Origin: Kocuria sp.
GTDB taxonomy: Bacteria; Actinomycetota; Actinomycetes; Actinomycetales; Micrococcaceae
Direction of reading: 5' to 3'
DNA: 38,732 bases
Assembly (NCBI RefSeq): GCF_030536815.1
Contig: NZ_JAUNPE010000004.1
Location: 13,097 to 51,828 of the forward strand
In this document: positions 31,302-38,724 of the stretch, one piece after another
How the letters are laid out: each line of letters begins with the position of its first letter
Position numbering within the stretch: the first letter of the stretch is position 1
Translations under genes and position numbers: made by a program
Notes under the pieces: model-generated
Told to the model about the DNA's origin: nothing
The model's database searches: none
What the model saw: the letters and a program-made list of their open reading frames with translations, nothing else

Positions 31302-31901
31302 GTGGACCAACGCAGGATCCGCATTGTGGCCGTCGGTGACGAACTGCTAGCCGGTGTGGAAGACCCCCGTGCCCTGGGCTGGTTCGGTCGAGTGCTGGCG
31401 CGTACCCCGCGGGACATCGTGCCCGTGGACGCTTACAACCTGGCTGCGCCCGGTGAGGGCAGTGAGTCCCTCAACGAGCGCTGGTTCGACGAAGCCTCCC
31501 GCCGTTTCGATTCCACGTGCGACAACCGTTTGGTGATCGCGCCCTCGGCCATGGACGTGGAGCTGGACATCACCTCGGCCCGTTCGCGGTTGAACATGGC
31601 CAATATCGTGGATCAGGCGACCCAGAACAACATCAAGGTGCTGGTGGTGGGTCCCCCGCCCACGCTGGACCCGGAACGCAACCGCAGGATCGCCGATCTC
31701 TCCGCGGCCTTCGGTGACGTGACCACCCGCCGCCAGCACGTGTACGTGGACACGTTCAACCCGCTGCAGCACCACGAGCAGTGGCGCAAGGACCTGGCCG
31801 CCAACCACGGTCATCCCGGGCAGGCCGGCTACGGTTTGATGGCCTGGCTGGTGCTCCACCGCGGTTGGTACAACTGGCTGAACCTGCCCGAACCCCGATA
31901 G
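31302..31901 (+). CDS. SGNH/GDSL-hydrolase-like protein lacking the catalytic serine
   Basis: The 199-aa protein has the SGNH fold pattern: a beta strand leading into block I (IRIVAVGDELLAG, 6-18), a central VLVVGPPPTLDP, and block V near the end (AANHGHPGQAGYGLMAW), where the histidine is kept. In block I the serine of GDS is Glu14 (GDE), so the usual nucleophile is missing. I chose the GTG at 31302, where homology-like sequence begins and GGAAGAGGA precedes; an ATG at 31281 would add seven residues. It may be a non-hydrolytic binding protein or use other chemistry. Function unknown. Confidence 0.78.
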   Translation: MDQRRIRIVAVGDELLAGVEDPRALGWFGRVLARTPRDIVPVDAYNLAAPGEGSESLNERWFDEASRRFDSTCDNRLVIAPSAMDVELDITSARSRLNMANIVDQATQNNIKVLVVGPPPTLDPERNRRIADLSAAFGDVTTRRQHVYVDTFNPLQHHEQWRKDLAANHGHPGQAGYGLMAWLVLHRGWYNWLNLPEPR

Positions 31902-31947
31902 AGCGCGAGCACCGTGGGCCTTCACCGGCCGGTCAACTCGGAGTAAA

Positions 31948-31970
31948 CGCCAGGTTGTGAGATACTGGCG
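31948..31970 (+). promoter_or_regulatory. Probable bL37 promoter inside a small dyad
   Basis: GATACT (31961-31966) is a fair -10 box 40 bases before the bL37 start. It lies within a 6-bp inverted repeat, CGCCAG (31948-31953) and CTGGCG (31965-31970). The -35 is weak. The dyad may be chance. Confidence 0.35.
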
Positions 31971-32006
31971 GACGGTGCCCAGACGAATCAACGCAGGAGG
32001 TACACC

Positions 32007-32081
32007 ATGAGCAAGCGTGGACGTAAGCGCAAGGACCGCCGCAAGAACTCTGCGAACCGCGGAAAGCGGCCCAACGCCTGA
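32007..32081 (+). CDS. Ribosomal protein bL37 (24 residues, very basic)
   Basis: The reading frame codes MSKRGRKRKDRRKNSANRGK followed by RPNA, 24 residues with 12 Lys or Arg. The ending GKRPNA and the length match the small actinobacterial 50S protein bL37 first seen in mycobacterial ribosome structures; this match is from memory. A perfect AGGAGG (31995-32000) stands six bases before the ATG, and a strong terminator follows 17 bases after the stop, so it is a monocistronic, highly expressed unit. It is too short for usual gene finders. Confidence 0.85.
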   Translation: MSKRGRKRKDRRKNSANRGKRPNA

Positions 32082-32098
32082 GTTCTGTGCAGTACGAC

Positions 32099-32131
32099 CA
32101 ACGCCCGCAACCGTAACGGTTGCGGGCGTTG
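32099..32131 (+). terminator. Intrinsic terminator after bL37
   Basis: A perfect 15-bp stem starting CAACGCCCGCAACCG with a three-base TAA loop is followed by TCATTTCTT. It may also stop transcripts from rsrA on the other strand, but that side lacks a T run. From here to the rsrA stop at 32236 I see only GC-rich sequence without a gene. Confidence 0.85.
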
Positions 32132-32235
32132 TCATTTCTTCAAACCGCAATGCGGGCCGCTGTTACGGGCCTGCGGTGGTTGTTGCGCGGTGGTCGTTGC
32201 TCTGCCGTGAGAGCGGTGGCGCGGAGCGGTGAGAG

Positions 32236-32502
32236 CTAGGCCGCCGGGTGATCGCTGCAGTGCGCGTCAATGCGCGTGAGGATCGATTGTTTGAGCTGCG
32301 CGGGGGCAGTCTCCGTGCAGGATCGCTTGATCACGGTGCGGATCACGCACTCCAAGTTGTACTCGCGCTCGCATTCGGGGCAGTCGGTGAGGTGCGCGTG
32401 GATCTCCTCGAGATCCTCCTTGGTCAGGGCACCGTCAAGGTATTCGTAAATGCGACGGATGCGCTCATCGGTGCAGCCGTTCTGGCAGTCGTTGTCAGCC
32501 AT
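32236..32502 (-). CDS. rsrA: Mycothiol-system anti-sigma factor RsrA (ZAS family)
   Basis: RsrA binds and silences SigR until thiol oxidation forms a disulfide and releases zinc and the sigma factor. The 88-aa protein has the ZAS motif His37-x3-Cys41-x2-Cys44 (HLTDCPEC) plus Cys6 and Cys10 near the N-terminus, which match the place of the redox cysteine in Streptomyces RsrA. Further cysteines are at 52, 62 and near the end. The ATG lies four bases after the sigR stop, with GAGG eight bases upstream inside sigR, so the pair is coupled. Confidence 0.94.
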   Translation of the reverse strand: MADNDCQNGCTDERIRRIYEYLDGALTKEDLEEIHAHLTDCPECEREYNLECVIRTVIKRSCTETAPAQLKQSILTRIDAHCSDHPAA

Positions 32503-32506
32503 TGGT

Positions 32507-33187
32507 TCAGCCTCGGTCCTTCGATGTTGTCTCGCCCTTGGACTTCTTGGTCCCCTTGGAGGTGTCGAAACCTCGCTCGGTGGCGTAGTCGGCCAGTTTC
32601 TCCCGAAGTAGCTTGCGGCCTCGGTGCAGTCGAGACATCACGGTGCCGATGGGCGTGTCCATGATCTCGGAGATCTCCTTGTAGGCAAAGCCTTCGACAT
32701 CGGAGAAATACACGGCGAGTCGGAACTCTTCGGGAAGTTCTTGCAGCGCCCGCTTCACATCAGAATCCGGTAGGTGGTCCAGGGCCTCGGCCTCTGCCGA
32801 TCGCAGCCCCTTGGACGTGTGGGATTCGGCCCGGTGCAGCTGCCAATCCTCCACCGTGTCCGTGTTGGCCTGGCGCGGTTCGCGCTGCCGTTTGCGGTAC
32901 AGGTTGATGTAGGTGTTGGTCAGGATCCGGTACAGCCACGCCTTGAGATTGGTCCCGGGCTTGTACTGATGGAACGCGGAGAAGGCCTTGGTGTAGGCCT
33001 CCTGGACCAGGTCCTCGGCATCGGCGGGGTTACGGGCCATGCGCAACGCGGCAGCGTACAACTGGTCCACGTACTGCATGGCGTCTCGTTCAAAACGTTC
33101 GCGGCGCTGCTGTGTGGTTTCCTGGCTGACGTCCACCGGCTCGGCAGTGTCCTGTACCCGCGGCTCAAGCTCTTCATGATCTTTCAT
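32507..33187 (-). CDS. sigR: ECF sigma factor SigR/SigH (thiol-oxidative stress)
   Basis: SigR directs transcription of thioredoxin, mycothiol and protein-quality genes after disulfide stress. Region 2 is seen in [39 protein letters not shown], with the [17 protein letters not shown] segment. Region 4 holds [47 protein letters not shown] chose the ATG at 33187 (226 aa): TAGACT (33196-33201) ends eight bases before it, so this transcript would be leaderless or nearly so. A start at 33223 would add 12 residues. The C-terminus is a Lys/Ser-rich tail. The partner anti-sigma gene follows at once. Confidence 0.94.
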   Translation of the reverse strand: MKDHEELEPRVQDTAEPVDVSQETTQQRRERFERDAMQYVDQLYAAALRMARNPADAEDLVQEAYTKAFSAFHQYKPGTNLKAWLYRILTNTYINLYRKRQREPRQANTDTVEDWQLHRAESHTSKGLRSAEAEALDHLPDSDVKRALQELPEEFRLAVYFSDVEGFAYKEISEIMDTPIGTVMSRLHRGRKLLREKLADYATERGFDTSKGTKKSKGETTSKDRG

Positions 33188-33195
33188 CACGGTCC

Positions 33196-33201
33196 AGTCT
33201 A
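33196..33201 (-). promoter_or_regulatory. -10 box for sigR, near-leaderless
   Basis: TAGACT on the minus strand ends eight bases before the sigR ATG (33187) and five before an in-frame GTG (33190). No Shine-Dalgarno is present. Further upstream, GGAA and GTC separated by 18 bases (about 33218-33242) resemble a degenerate SigR-type promoter, which could give the longer product or autoregulation. Confidence 0.45.
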
Positions 33202-33374
33202 CGGTCGGGGCGGTGACGATCATGCTCTACCTGCCTTCCGTGGGCCGCGTGGTCGATCCGGGTTGAGGACCCGCTGTGTGGCGCTTGCTGTCTACTGGTG
33301 AATAACACGGCGGACCCGCCGCACTATTCCCGTGCGTTGGTCAGTGGCGCCCCGTTAGGATGAAAGACGTGCCC

Positions 33375-33391
33375 TCCCGGAAATGCCGGGA
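33375..33391 (+). other. Small hairpin next to the doxX ribosome-binding site
   Basis: TCCCGG (33375-33380) and CCGGGA (33386-33391) enclose five bases just before AAAAGGAGG (33394-33402). It could affect translation or RNA stability. The rest of the 33224-33406 spacer shows no gene; TAGGAT near 33356-33361 is a possible -10 box. Confidence 0.35.
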
Positions 33392-33406
33392 CCAAAAGGA
33401 GGAACC

Positions 33407-33943
33407 ATGAGCATCGTTCGTCGTCTCGCCCGTCCCCTGCTCGCCACCGGTTACATTGCCGGCGGCGTTGAAGCATTCCGTGACTCCTCGGCCGCCGCCG
33501 AGAAGCTGGACCCGGTCCTGAAGCAGGTGGAGCAGGTACTGCCGCAGGTCCGTCCCGTGACCGCAAACCGCGCCCAGGTGGCCCAGGGCATTGCGGCGGC
33601 CCAGGTATTGGCCGCTTCCGCCCTTGCGTTGAGCAAGTTCCCCCGCCTGTCCGCATCGGTGCTGCTCGGCACCACCGCAATCAACGGGTTCGTGCAGTAC
33701 CAGTCCGCGGATACCTCCACCAAGGAGGGCACGTCCCAGCGCCGCAGCAACGTGTTCAAGAACCTCTCGTTGGTCGGTGCCGTGATGATTGCCTCCGTGG
33801 ACACCGCCGGCAACCCCTCGCTCGTCTGGCGAGCAAGCCACCTGGCGGATGACGTTCGTAAGAACGCCGCCAAGGTGTCCAAGGACACCAAGAAGAAGTT
33901 CGCCCAGGCCGAGAAGGCCGTCCAGGACGCGGTCAGCCACTAA
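33407..33943 (+). CDS. DoxX family membrane protein
   Basis: The 178-aa protein starts MSIVRRLARPLLATGYIAGG, typical of the DoxX/MauE-like membrane family, and has about three to four hydrophobic segments: near 9-22, AAAQVLAASALALSKF (about 65-80), SASVLLGTTAINGFV (about 83-97) and SLVGAVMIASVDTAG. A Lys-rich C-terminus follows. The ATG at 33407 has a perfect AAGGAGG five bases upstream. Some DoxX proteins take part in thiol stress complexes, and the divergent neighbour is sigR, but a direct link is only inferred. aroA follows after 14 bases. Confidence 0.87.
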   Translation: MSIVRRLARPLLATGYIAGGVEAFRDSSAAAEKLDPVLKQVEQVLPQVRPVTANRAQVAQGIAAAQVLAASALALSKFPRLSASVLLGTTAINGFVQYQSADTSTKEGTSQRRSNVFKNLSLVGAVMIASVDTAGNPSLVWRASHLADDVRKNAAKVSKDTKKKFAQAEKAVQDAVSH

Positions 33944-33957
33944 GGCCCGGTCACACA

Positions 33958-35310
33958 GTGAATACGCACAACGGCTTGTCGCACACCGAACCCCATTGGG
34001 CCGCGCCCTTTACCGGCGATCGCCCGGTGAGCGGATCCGTGGCCATTCCCGGTTCCAAATCGCTCACCAACCGGTACCTGGTCCTGGCGGCCCTGGCCTC
34101 CGAGGCATCGGTGGTGCGCAAGCCGTTGTATTCACGTGACAGCCAACTCATGATCGCTGCCCTCCGGCAGTTGGGTGCGGTCATCGAACCGATCGGCGCG
34201 CCCGGTCCCTTCGGCGCGGATCTCAGCATTACCCCCATCCCCGAGGGCCCCGCCGCTGATGCACGCCGCCCCGAGCTGTGCCACATCGATTGTGGGTTGG
34301 CGGGCACGGTCATGCGTTTCGTGCCGCCGGTCGCGGCCCTTCTCAACGCGGACACCACGTTCGACGGCGATCCCCACGCCCGAGTGCGCCCCATGGGTCC
34401 CGTGATCCACGGCCTGCGCGATCTGGGCGTCACGGTTCATGACGAGGGCAGCGGCACCCTGCCACTCACCGTCTCGGGAACCGGTAGCGTCCGTGGCGGC
34501 ACCGTGCGCATCGACGCGAGCGGCTCCTCACAGTTCGTCTCCGCCCTCATGCTGGCTGCCGTGCGCTTCGATGGCCCTTTGGTGCTCAAACACGAGTCCG
34601 ACGGCGCCGGGGTCCCGTCCCTGCCCCACGTGGCCATGACCGTGGAGGTGCTGCGCGAGGCCGGTGTGAACGCCACGCGCATCAGTGACACCGAATGGCG
34701 GGTCGAACCCACTCGGATGCCCGGGCTGGACGTCACCGTGGAACCGGACCTCTCCAACGCCGGCCCGTTCCTGGCCGCGGCCATGGTCACCGGCGGCACC
34801 GTGAGCATCCCGGATTGGCCCTCCCACACCACCCAGGGCGGCGATCACTGGCGCTCGATCCTGCCGCAGTTCGGCGGCACCGTTGACCTCGCGGGCGGTG
34901 TCCTGACCGCAACCGGTCCGGCCCAGCTCAGCGGCGTGGACCTGGACCTGTCCGAGGCCGGCGAGCTCGCCCCCACCGTGGCCGCCATGTGTGCGCTGGC
35001 CACCGGCCCATCGCAACTACGAGGCATTGCTCATCTGCGCGGCCACGAAACCGACCGCCTCGCGGCCCTGCGCACCGAGATCAACCAGCTGGGTGGCAAC
35101 GTGGCGGAGACGGCGGACGGGCTCATCATTGATCCCGCGCCCCTGCACGGCGGACTGTTCCACAGCTACGACGACCACCGCATGGCCACCGCGGGCGCCA
35201 TCATCGGTCTTCGCGTGGCGGACGTGAGCGTGGAGAACATTGGCACCACCGCCAAGACGCTGCCCGATTTCTCCCGGATGTGGACCACCCTGGTCAACCA
35301 TGGCGCGTAA
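33958..35310 (+). CDS. aroA: 3-phosphoshikimate 1-carboxyvinyltransferase (EPSP synthase)
   Basis: AroA joins shikimate-3-phosphate and phosphoenolpyruvate, the sixth step of the shikimate pathway. The 450-aa protein shows the PEP/S3P-binding GSKSLTNR (32-39), the GLAGTVMRF segment, GSSQFVSALMLAA, and near the end YDDHRMATAGAIIGL. The start is GTG with only a weak ribosome site; it lies 14 bases after doxX. Its stop overlaps rsgA by 11 bases. The sigR-rsrA/aroA-rsgA-hisN neighbourhood is widely kept in actinobacteria. Confidence 0.96.
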   Translation: MNTHNGLSHTEPHWAAPFTGDRPVSGSVAIPGSKSLTNRYLVLAALASEASVVRKPLYSRDSQLMIAALRQLGAVIEPIGAPGPFGADLSITPIPEGPAADARRPELCHIDCGLAGTVMRFVPPVAALLNADTTFDGDPHARVRPMGPVIHGLRDLGVTVHDEGSGTLPLTVSGTGSVRGGTVRIDASGSSQFVSALMLAAVRFDGPLVLKHESDGAGVPSLPHVAMTVEVLREAGVNATRISDTEWRVEPTRMPGLDVTVEPDLSNAGPFLAAAMVTGGTVSIPDWPSHTTQGGDHWRSILPQFGGTVDLAGGVLTATGPAQLSGVDLDLSEAGELAPTVAAMCALATGPSQLRGIAHLRGHETDRLAALRTEINQLGGNVAETADGLIIDPAPLHGGLFHSYDDHRMATAGAIIGLRVADVSVENIGTTAKTLPDFSRMWTTLVNHGA

Positions 35311-36430
35311 TTCCAGCGCCCACCGACAGTGGGACGAGTCCGATGTCCGAGTGCGAGCCAACAAGAAAGGCTCACGCCCCCGCACCAAACAGCGCCCCAC
35401 CCACGAGGATGCGGTGGTGGCCCGGGTGATCGCCGTGGATCGTGGCCGCTACACGTGCGTGGTCAATGAGCACAGCCGTGATCAACGCACCGTGGTGTGC
35501 ATCCGCGCCAAGGAGTTGCGCCGCAACCCCATCGTCCCCGGTGACCAAGTGGGAGTCGTGGGCGATGCCAGCGGCGCCCCGGACACGCTCGCCCGGATCG
35601 TGCGCATTGAACCCCGCGCCACCGTCCTGCGCCGCAGCGCGGACGACACCGACCCCGTGGAGCGCGTCATTGTGGCCAATGCGGACCGGCTGGTGCTGGT
35701 CCTGGCCACGGAGTCCCCCACGCCGCGCACCGGCTTTGTGGACCGTGGTCTCGCGGCGGCGTCGGACGCCGGCATCACCCCCGTGATCTGCATGACCAAA
35801 ACCGACCTCAAGGACCCGGCCGGGTTCCTCAGCTACGTGGCGGCGCTGGACGTCCGGACCGTGTCGACCGAGCCCTCGGATGCCCTCGGTGGCCGCCCGG
35901 CCGCGGGCGTCCACGAGGAATCCCTGGCCATCTCGGAGGAATCCGTCGGCCGGCTCCGCACCATCTTGGACGGGCACATCAGCGTGTTCCTGGGCCCCTC
36001 CGGCGTGGGGAAATCAACGCTGGTCAACGCGCTCACGGGCTCGCAACGGGCCACCGGCGGTGTCAATGACGTGACCGGTCGCGGCCGCCACACGTCCTCC
36101 TCCGCCCGGGCCCTCCGCATGCCGGACACCTCCCCCGGAACGTGGGTCATCGACACCCCCGGTATTCGCTCGCTCGGTCTGGCCCACGTGAGCGAGGAGG
36201 AACTCATCAACTCGTTCACGGACCTCGTCCCCGCCACCGCGGACTGCCCGCGTGGCTGTCTGCACACCCAGGACTCCCCCGGTTGCGCGCTGGACGAGTG
36301 GGTGCGGCGGCCCGAGGCCTCTCCGGCCGCACCCCTGAGATTGGAGTCGCTGCGCAGGCTGCTCGCTGCCTCGCGAGGGGAAACACAGGCGGGCGCCGAC
36401 GAAAAGCACCTGGGACAGGCGATAACGTAG
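35300..36430 (+). CDS. rsgA: Ribosome small-subunit-dependent GTPase RsgA (YjeQ)
   Basis: RsgA is a circularly permuted GTPase that checks late 30S assembly. In the 376-aa protein an OB fold (about 38-110) is followed by G4 TKTD (166-169), then G1 GPSGVGKST (232-240), then G3 DTPGI (about 285), the permuted order that marks the family. The C-terminal zinc knuckle is CPRGCLHTQDSPGC. The ATG at 35300 starts inside aroA with an 11-base overlap; the frame opens earlier, but those residues lack family character. It is translated in series with aroA and hisN. Confidence 0.96.
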   Translation: MARNSSAHRQWDESDVRVRANKKGSRPRTKQRPTHEDAVVARVIAVDRGRYTCVVNEHSRDQRTVVCIRAKELRRNPIVPGDQVGVVGDASGAPDTLARIVRIEPRATVLRRSADDTDPVERVIVANADRLVLVLATESPTPRTGFVDRGLAAASDAGITPVICMTKTDLKDPAGFLSYVAALDVRTVSTEPSDALGGRPAAGVHEESLAISEESVGRLRTILDGHISVFLGPSGVGKSTLVNALTGSQRATGGVNDVTGRGRHTSSSARALRMPDTSPGTWVIDTPGIRSLGLAHVSEEELINSFTDLVPATADCPRGCLHTQDSPGCALDEWVRRPEASPAAPLRLESLRRLLAASRGETQAGADEKHLGQAIT

Positions 36431-36435
36431 AGATC

Positions 36436-37239
36436 ATGCGACCACCCAGCAGTTACACGGATGATCTCCGTCTCGCGCACATTCTGGCCGATTCTGTGGA
36501 CGGGCTGACCATGCGTCGGTTCAAGGCCCAGGACCTCCACGTGGAGACCAAACCCGATCTCACCCCCGTCACGGACGCGGACCGCGAGGCCGAATCGGTG
36601 ATCCGTTCACAACTGGGCCGGGTGCGTAATCGCGATGCCGTGATCGGCGAAGAGTTCGGCACCAGCGGATCCGGTTCCCGGAAATGGGTGATCGACCCGA
36701 TCGACGGCACCAAGAACTTTGTGCGCGGTGTGCCCGTGTGGGCCACGCTCATCGGGCTGATCGAGGACGACCAAGTGGTGGCCGGTGTGGTCTCCGCACC
36801 TGCCCTGAATCGCCGCTGGTGGGCCGCCCTGGGTTCGGGCGCCTTCACGGGTCGCTCGTTGTCGCAGGCCACGCGGTTGTCCGTGTCATCGGTCAACCAG
36901 CTCTCTGATGCTTCGCTGTCCTACTCGTCCCTGACCGGCTGGCGGGATCTGGGGGTGCGTGATCAGTTCATTGAGCTGACCGACTCCGTGTGGCGCACGC
37001 GCGCCTACGGTGACTTCTGGTCCTACTGCCTGGTGGCCGAGGGCGCCGTGGACATTGCATGCGAGCCCGAGCTCAACCTCTATGACATGGCTGCCCTGGT
37101 GCCCATCGTCACCGAGGCCGGCGGCCGCTTCACCTCACTCAAGGGCCAGGACGGCCCGTTCGGCGCCAACGCGATTGCCAGTAACGGGGTGCTTCACGAC
37201 GCCGCTCTGGACATTCTGGGCACACGCGAAACGTCCTAG
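36436..37239 (+). CDS. hisN: Histidinol-phosphatase, inositol monophosphatase family (HisN)
   Basis: HisN removes phosphate from histidinol phosphate in histidine synthesis. The 267-aa protein has the metal-binding motifs GEEF (71-74) and DPIDGTKNF (87-95) and the C-terminal ACEPELNLYDMAALVPIVTEAGG, which supplies the last metal aspartate. Actinobacterial HisN proteins have this sequence type and gene place after rsgA. The ATG lies five bases after the rsgA stop. TAACGT (36423-36428) stands seven bases before it, so an extra leaderless transcript is possible. Another inositol-phosphatase-type substrate cannot be excluded. Confidence 0.92.
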   Translation: MRPPSSYTDDLRLAHILADSVDGLTMRRFKAQDLHVETKPDLTPVTDADREAESVIRSQLGRVRNRDAVIGEEFGTSGSGSRKWVIDPIDGTKNFVRGVPVWATLIGLIEDDQVVAGVVSAPALNRRWWAALGSGAFTGRSLSQATRLSVSSVNQLSDASLSYSSLTGWRDLGVRDQFIELTDSVWRTRAYGDFWSYCLVAEGAVDIACEPELNLYDMAALVPIVTEAGGRFTSLKGQDGPFGANAIASNGVLHDAALDILGTRETS

Positions 37240-37274
37240 GGCCGGAACCCACTGGCACCTACCCTTAACCACCT

Positions 37275-37334
37275 CGTGCCCCGGGCGGCCGAGACGCCCG
37301 CGTGGAGCGGCGTCGTCGACCGTGCCGGGGCACG
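37275..37334. terminator. Possible hairpin region between convergent hisN and the repeat-protein gene
   Basis: CGTGCCCCGG (37275-37284) is the exact inverse of CCGGGGCACG (37325-37334), with 40 bases between them. CGTGCC and GGCACG also pair locally at 37321-37334. No T run is present. The region lies between two convergent stop codons and may slow transcription. Confidence 0.4.
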
Positions 37335-37351
37335 ATGCCGTGGGAGGCGCG

Positions 37352-38104
37352 TTAGCTGTTGATACCCATGTTCTGGTTGACGGCGTCCTGAACGCACTGC
37401 TCGTACGCGGTCTGGGAACCGGAGTCGATCAGCGGCAGGCAATCGCTGACCATGTCGAAGGCCCAGAAGAACAGGACCGCCATGATGATGCCGCCGATGA
37501 TTGCCAGGATCGAGAGCACGATACCGACGATCGGCAGCGCCTTGGAGGCTCCCGGGGTCTTCTTGAGCTTGGACAGTCCAACAATTCCGAGGATCAGACC
37601 GACCAGACCAATCAGGCCGCCGATGCCCAAGAACCAGAAGGTCAGGATGCCGATGATGCCCAACACGAGCGAGGCGATGCCCAGGCCGTGTCCGGCGGGC
37701 TTGCCGTTGCCGTAATAATTCTGGTTGCCGTAGGGCTGCTGGTTGTAGTCGTTCTGGTAGTACGTGGGGTTGTTGGCCCCGCCCGGGCCGTACGCCTGGT
37801 TGCCGTACTGGTCGTTACCGTAACCCTGGTTGCCGTAGCCCTGCTGGCCCTGGTTGCCGTACTGGTCATTGCCGTACTGCTGATCACCGTACTGCGGCTG
37901 GTTGCCGTAGCCCTGGTTGCCGCCGTATTGGCCGTAGTCGGGCTGCTGCGAACCGTAGTTCTGCTGCGGCCGGTCGTAGGCGTTGTGACCGAAGGTCTGG
38001 TCGTTGCCCTCCACGCGCTGACCGTACTCGGGCTGGTTGTTGCCCGAGGTGTGTCCGGAAGCGGAGGAAGAACCGGACTGCGGCTCGTTGGGACGATCGC
38101 TCAT
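37352..38104 (-). CDS. Gln/Asn/Gly/Tyr-repeat membrane protein (DUF4190-like)
   Basis: The 250-aa protein has a low-complexity N-terminal half (about 20-135) dominated by G, N, Q, Y and D, with imperfect repeats such as GNDQYGNQGYGN and PQYGDQQYGN. Two hydrophobic segments follow: GLGIASLVLGIIGILTFWFL through LILGIVGL (about 141-178) and ALPIVGIVLSILAIIGGIIM (about 190-215). This is the layout of DUF4190-type proteins. A short C-terminal domain holds two cysteines (DCLPL, EQCVQD) that could form a disulfide outside the membrane. The ATG at 38104 has AGGTG six bases upstream. No function is known; a septum or cell-envelope role is a guess. Confidence 0.85.
   Translation of the reverse strand: MSDRPNEPQSGSSSASGHTSGNNQPEYGQRVEGNDQTFGHNAYDRPQQNYGSQQPDYGQYGGNQGYGNQPQYGDQQYGNDQYGNQGQQGYGNQGYGNDQYGNQAYGPGGANNPTYYQNDYNQQPYGNQNYYGNGKPAGHGLGIASLVLGIIGILTFWFLGIGGLIGLVGLILGIVGLSKLKKTPGASKALPIVGIVLSILAIIGGIIMAVLFFWAFDMVSDCLPLIDSGSQTAYEQCVQDAVNQNMGINS
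37700..38020 (-). repeat. Coding tandem-like repeats of the Q/N/G/Y-rich region
   Basis: The DNA repeats units like TTGCCGTACTGGTC and TTGCCGTAGCCCTG on the plus strand, which code YGN, DQY and QGYG motifs on the minus strand. Units are imperfect and of mixed spacing, so they are protein-level repeats and not a CRISPR array. Length change by slippage is possible. Confidence 0.7.
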
Positions 38105-38235
38105 GGGATGCACCTACCTGTCTGTCTAGTCTGGTCTGTTCGTGGGTTCTGCGCCCAAGTCTTCCACAGGGTGCCGACGGACTCAGGAGTTACACACGCT
38201 CGTTTTCTCTCAGCGTGTTCCAGCTGCCGGGCATG

Positions 38236-38266
38236 AAAAAAGCCCCGCGTATCAACGCGAGGCTTT
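38236..38266 (-). terminator. Intrinsic terminator of ssrA
   Basis: On the minus strand AAAGCCTCGCGT and ACGCGGGGCTTT form a 12-bp stem (one T-G pair) with a TGAT loop, followed by a run of six T. It lies 20 bases after the mature tmRNA 3' end. Confidence 0.9.
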
Positions 38267-38286
38267 CTCCCAATACGGGAAATTTG

Positions 38287-38651
38287 TGGAGATGGGGGGA
38301 ATTGAACCCCCGTCCGATGCAGTATTGTCAGGGCTTCTCCGGGTGCAGTGTGCTGATAGGTTTCTCAGTTCCGGCCATCCCGCACACAGGTGGCCGCCGA
38401 ACTCAGTTACGTAAGAGTCCCACGAACGCCCGTAACCTGCGTTCGCAGCAGTGACCTTCTAGCTGATGGCAGGATCCAGGTCGAAGGTGAACCTGGGCTG
38501 CCAGACTGCTGTCGCTACTTACGCAGCGAGAGCGAAGTCAGTGCGCTTGGATTTGGCACTTATATTTTTACAGAGAGCGTTTACGAGATAACTCTGTATC
38601 CTCGACCCGCTTCCCCTGTCTCAACTCACATCGTCGAAACCGATCATCCCC
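38287..38651 (-). ncRNA. ssrA: Transfer-messenger RNA (tmRNA)
   Basis: tmRNA frees ribosomes stalled on broken mRNA and adds a degradation tag. The 365-nt RNA starts GGGGATGATCGGTTTCGACG (from 38651) and ends with the T arm GGGGGTTCAATTCCCCC, then CATCTCC and discriminator A at 38287; GGGGATG pairs with CATCTCC with one G-U. CCA is not encoded. The tag frame at 38557-38519 reads AKSKRTDFALAA and then a TAA stop, with the usual ALAA protease end. It is transcribed toward the repeat-protein gene but ends at its own terminator. Confidence 0.97.
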
Positions 38652-38694
38652 GTATTCAATTACCAACCCGCTCCCTCTCGGTCGCGGACACATC

Positions 38695-38724
38695 AGCTTA
38701 CGCCCGCCAGATGTAACGCGTCAA
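38695..38724 (-). promoter_or_regulatory. ssrA promoter
   Basis: On the minus strand -35 TTGACG (38719-38724) and -10 TAAGCT (38695-38700) have an 18-base spacer, one of the best sigma-A-type promoters in the window. It would start RNA near 38688, about 37 bases before the mature tmRNA, leaving a 5' leader for RNase P to remove. Confidence 0.75.

Noticed and set aside
37700..38020. CRISPR-like array of TTGCCGTA units
   Set aside because: Units are in frame with a Q/N/G/Y protein repeat and have no unique spacers.
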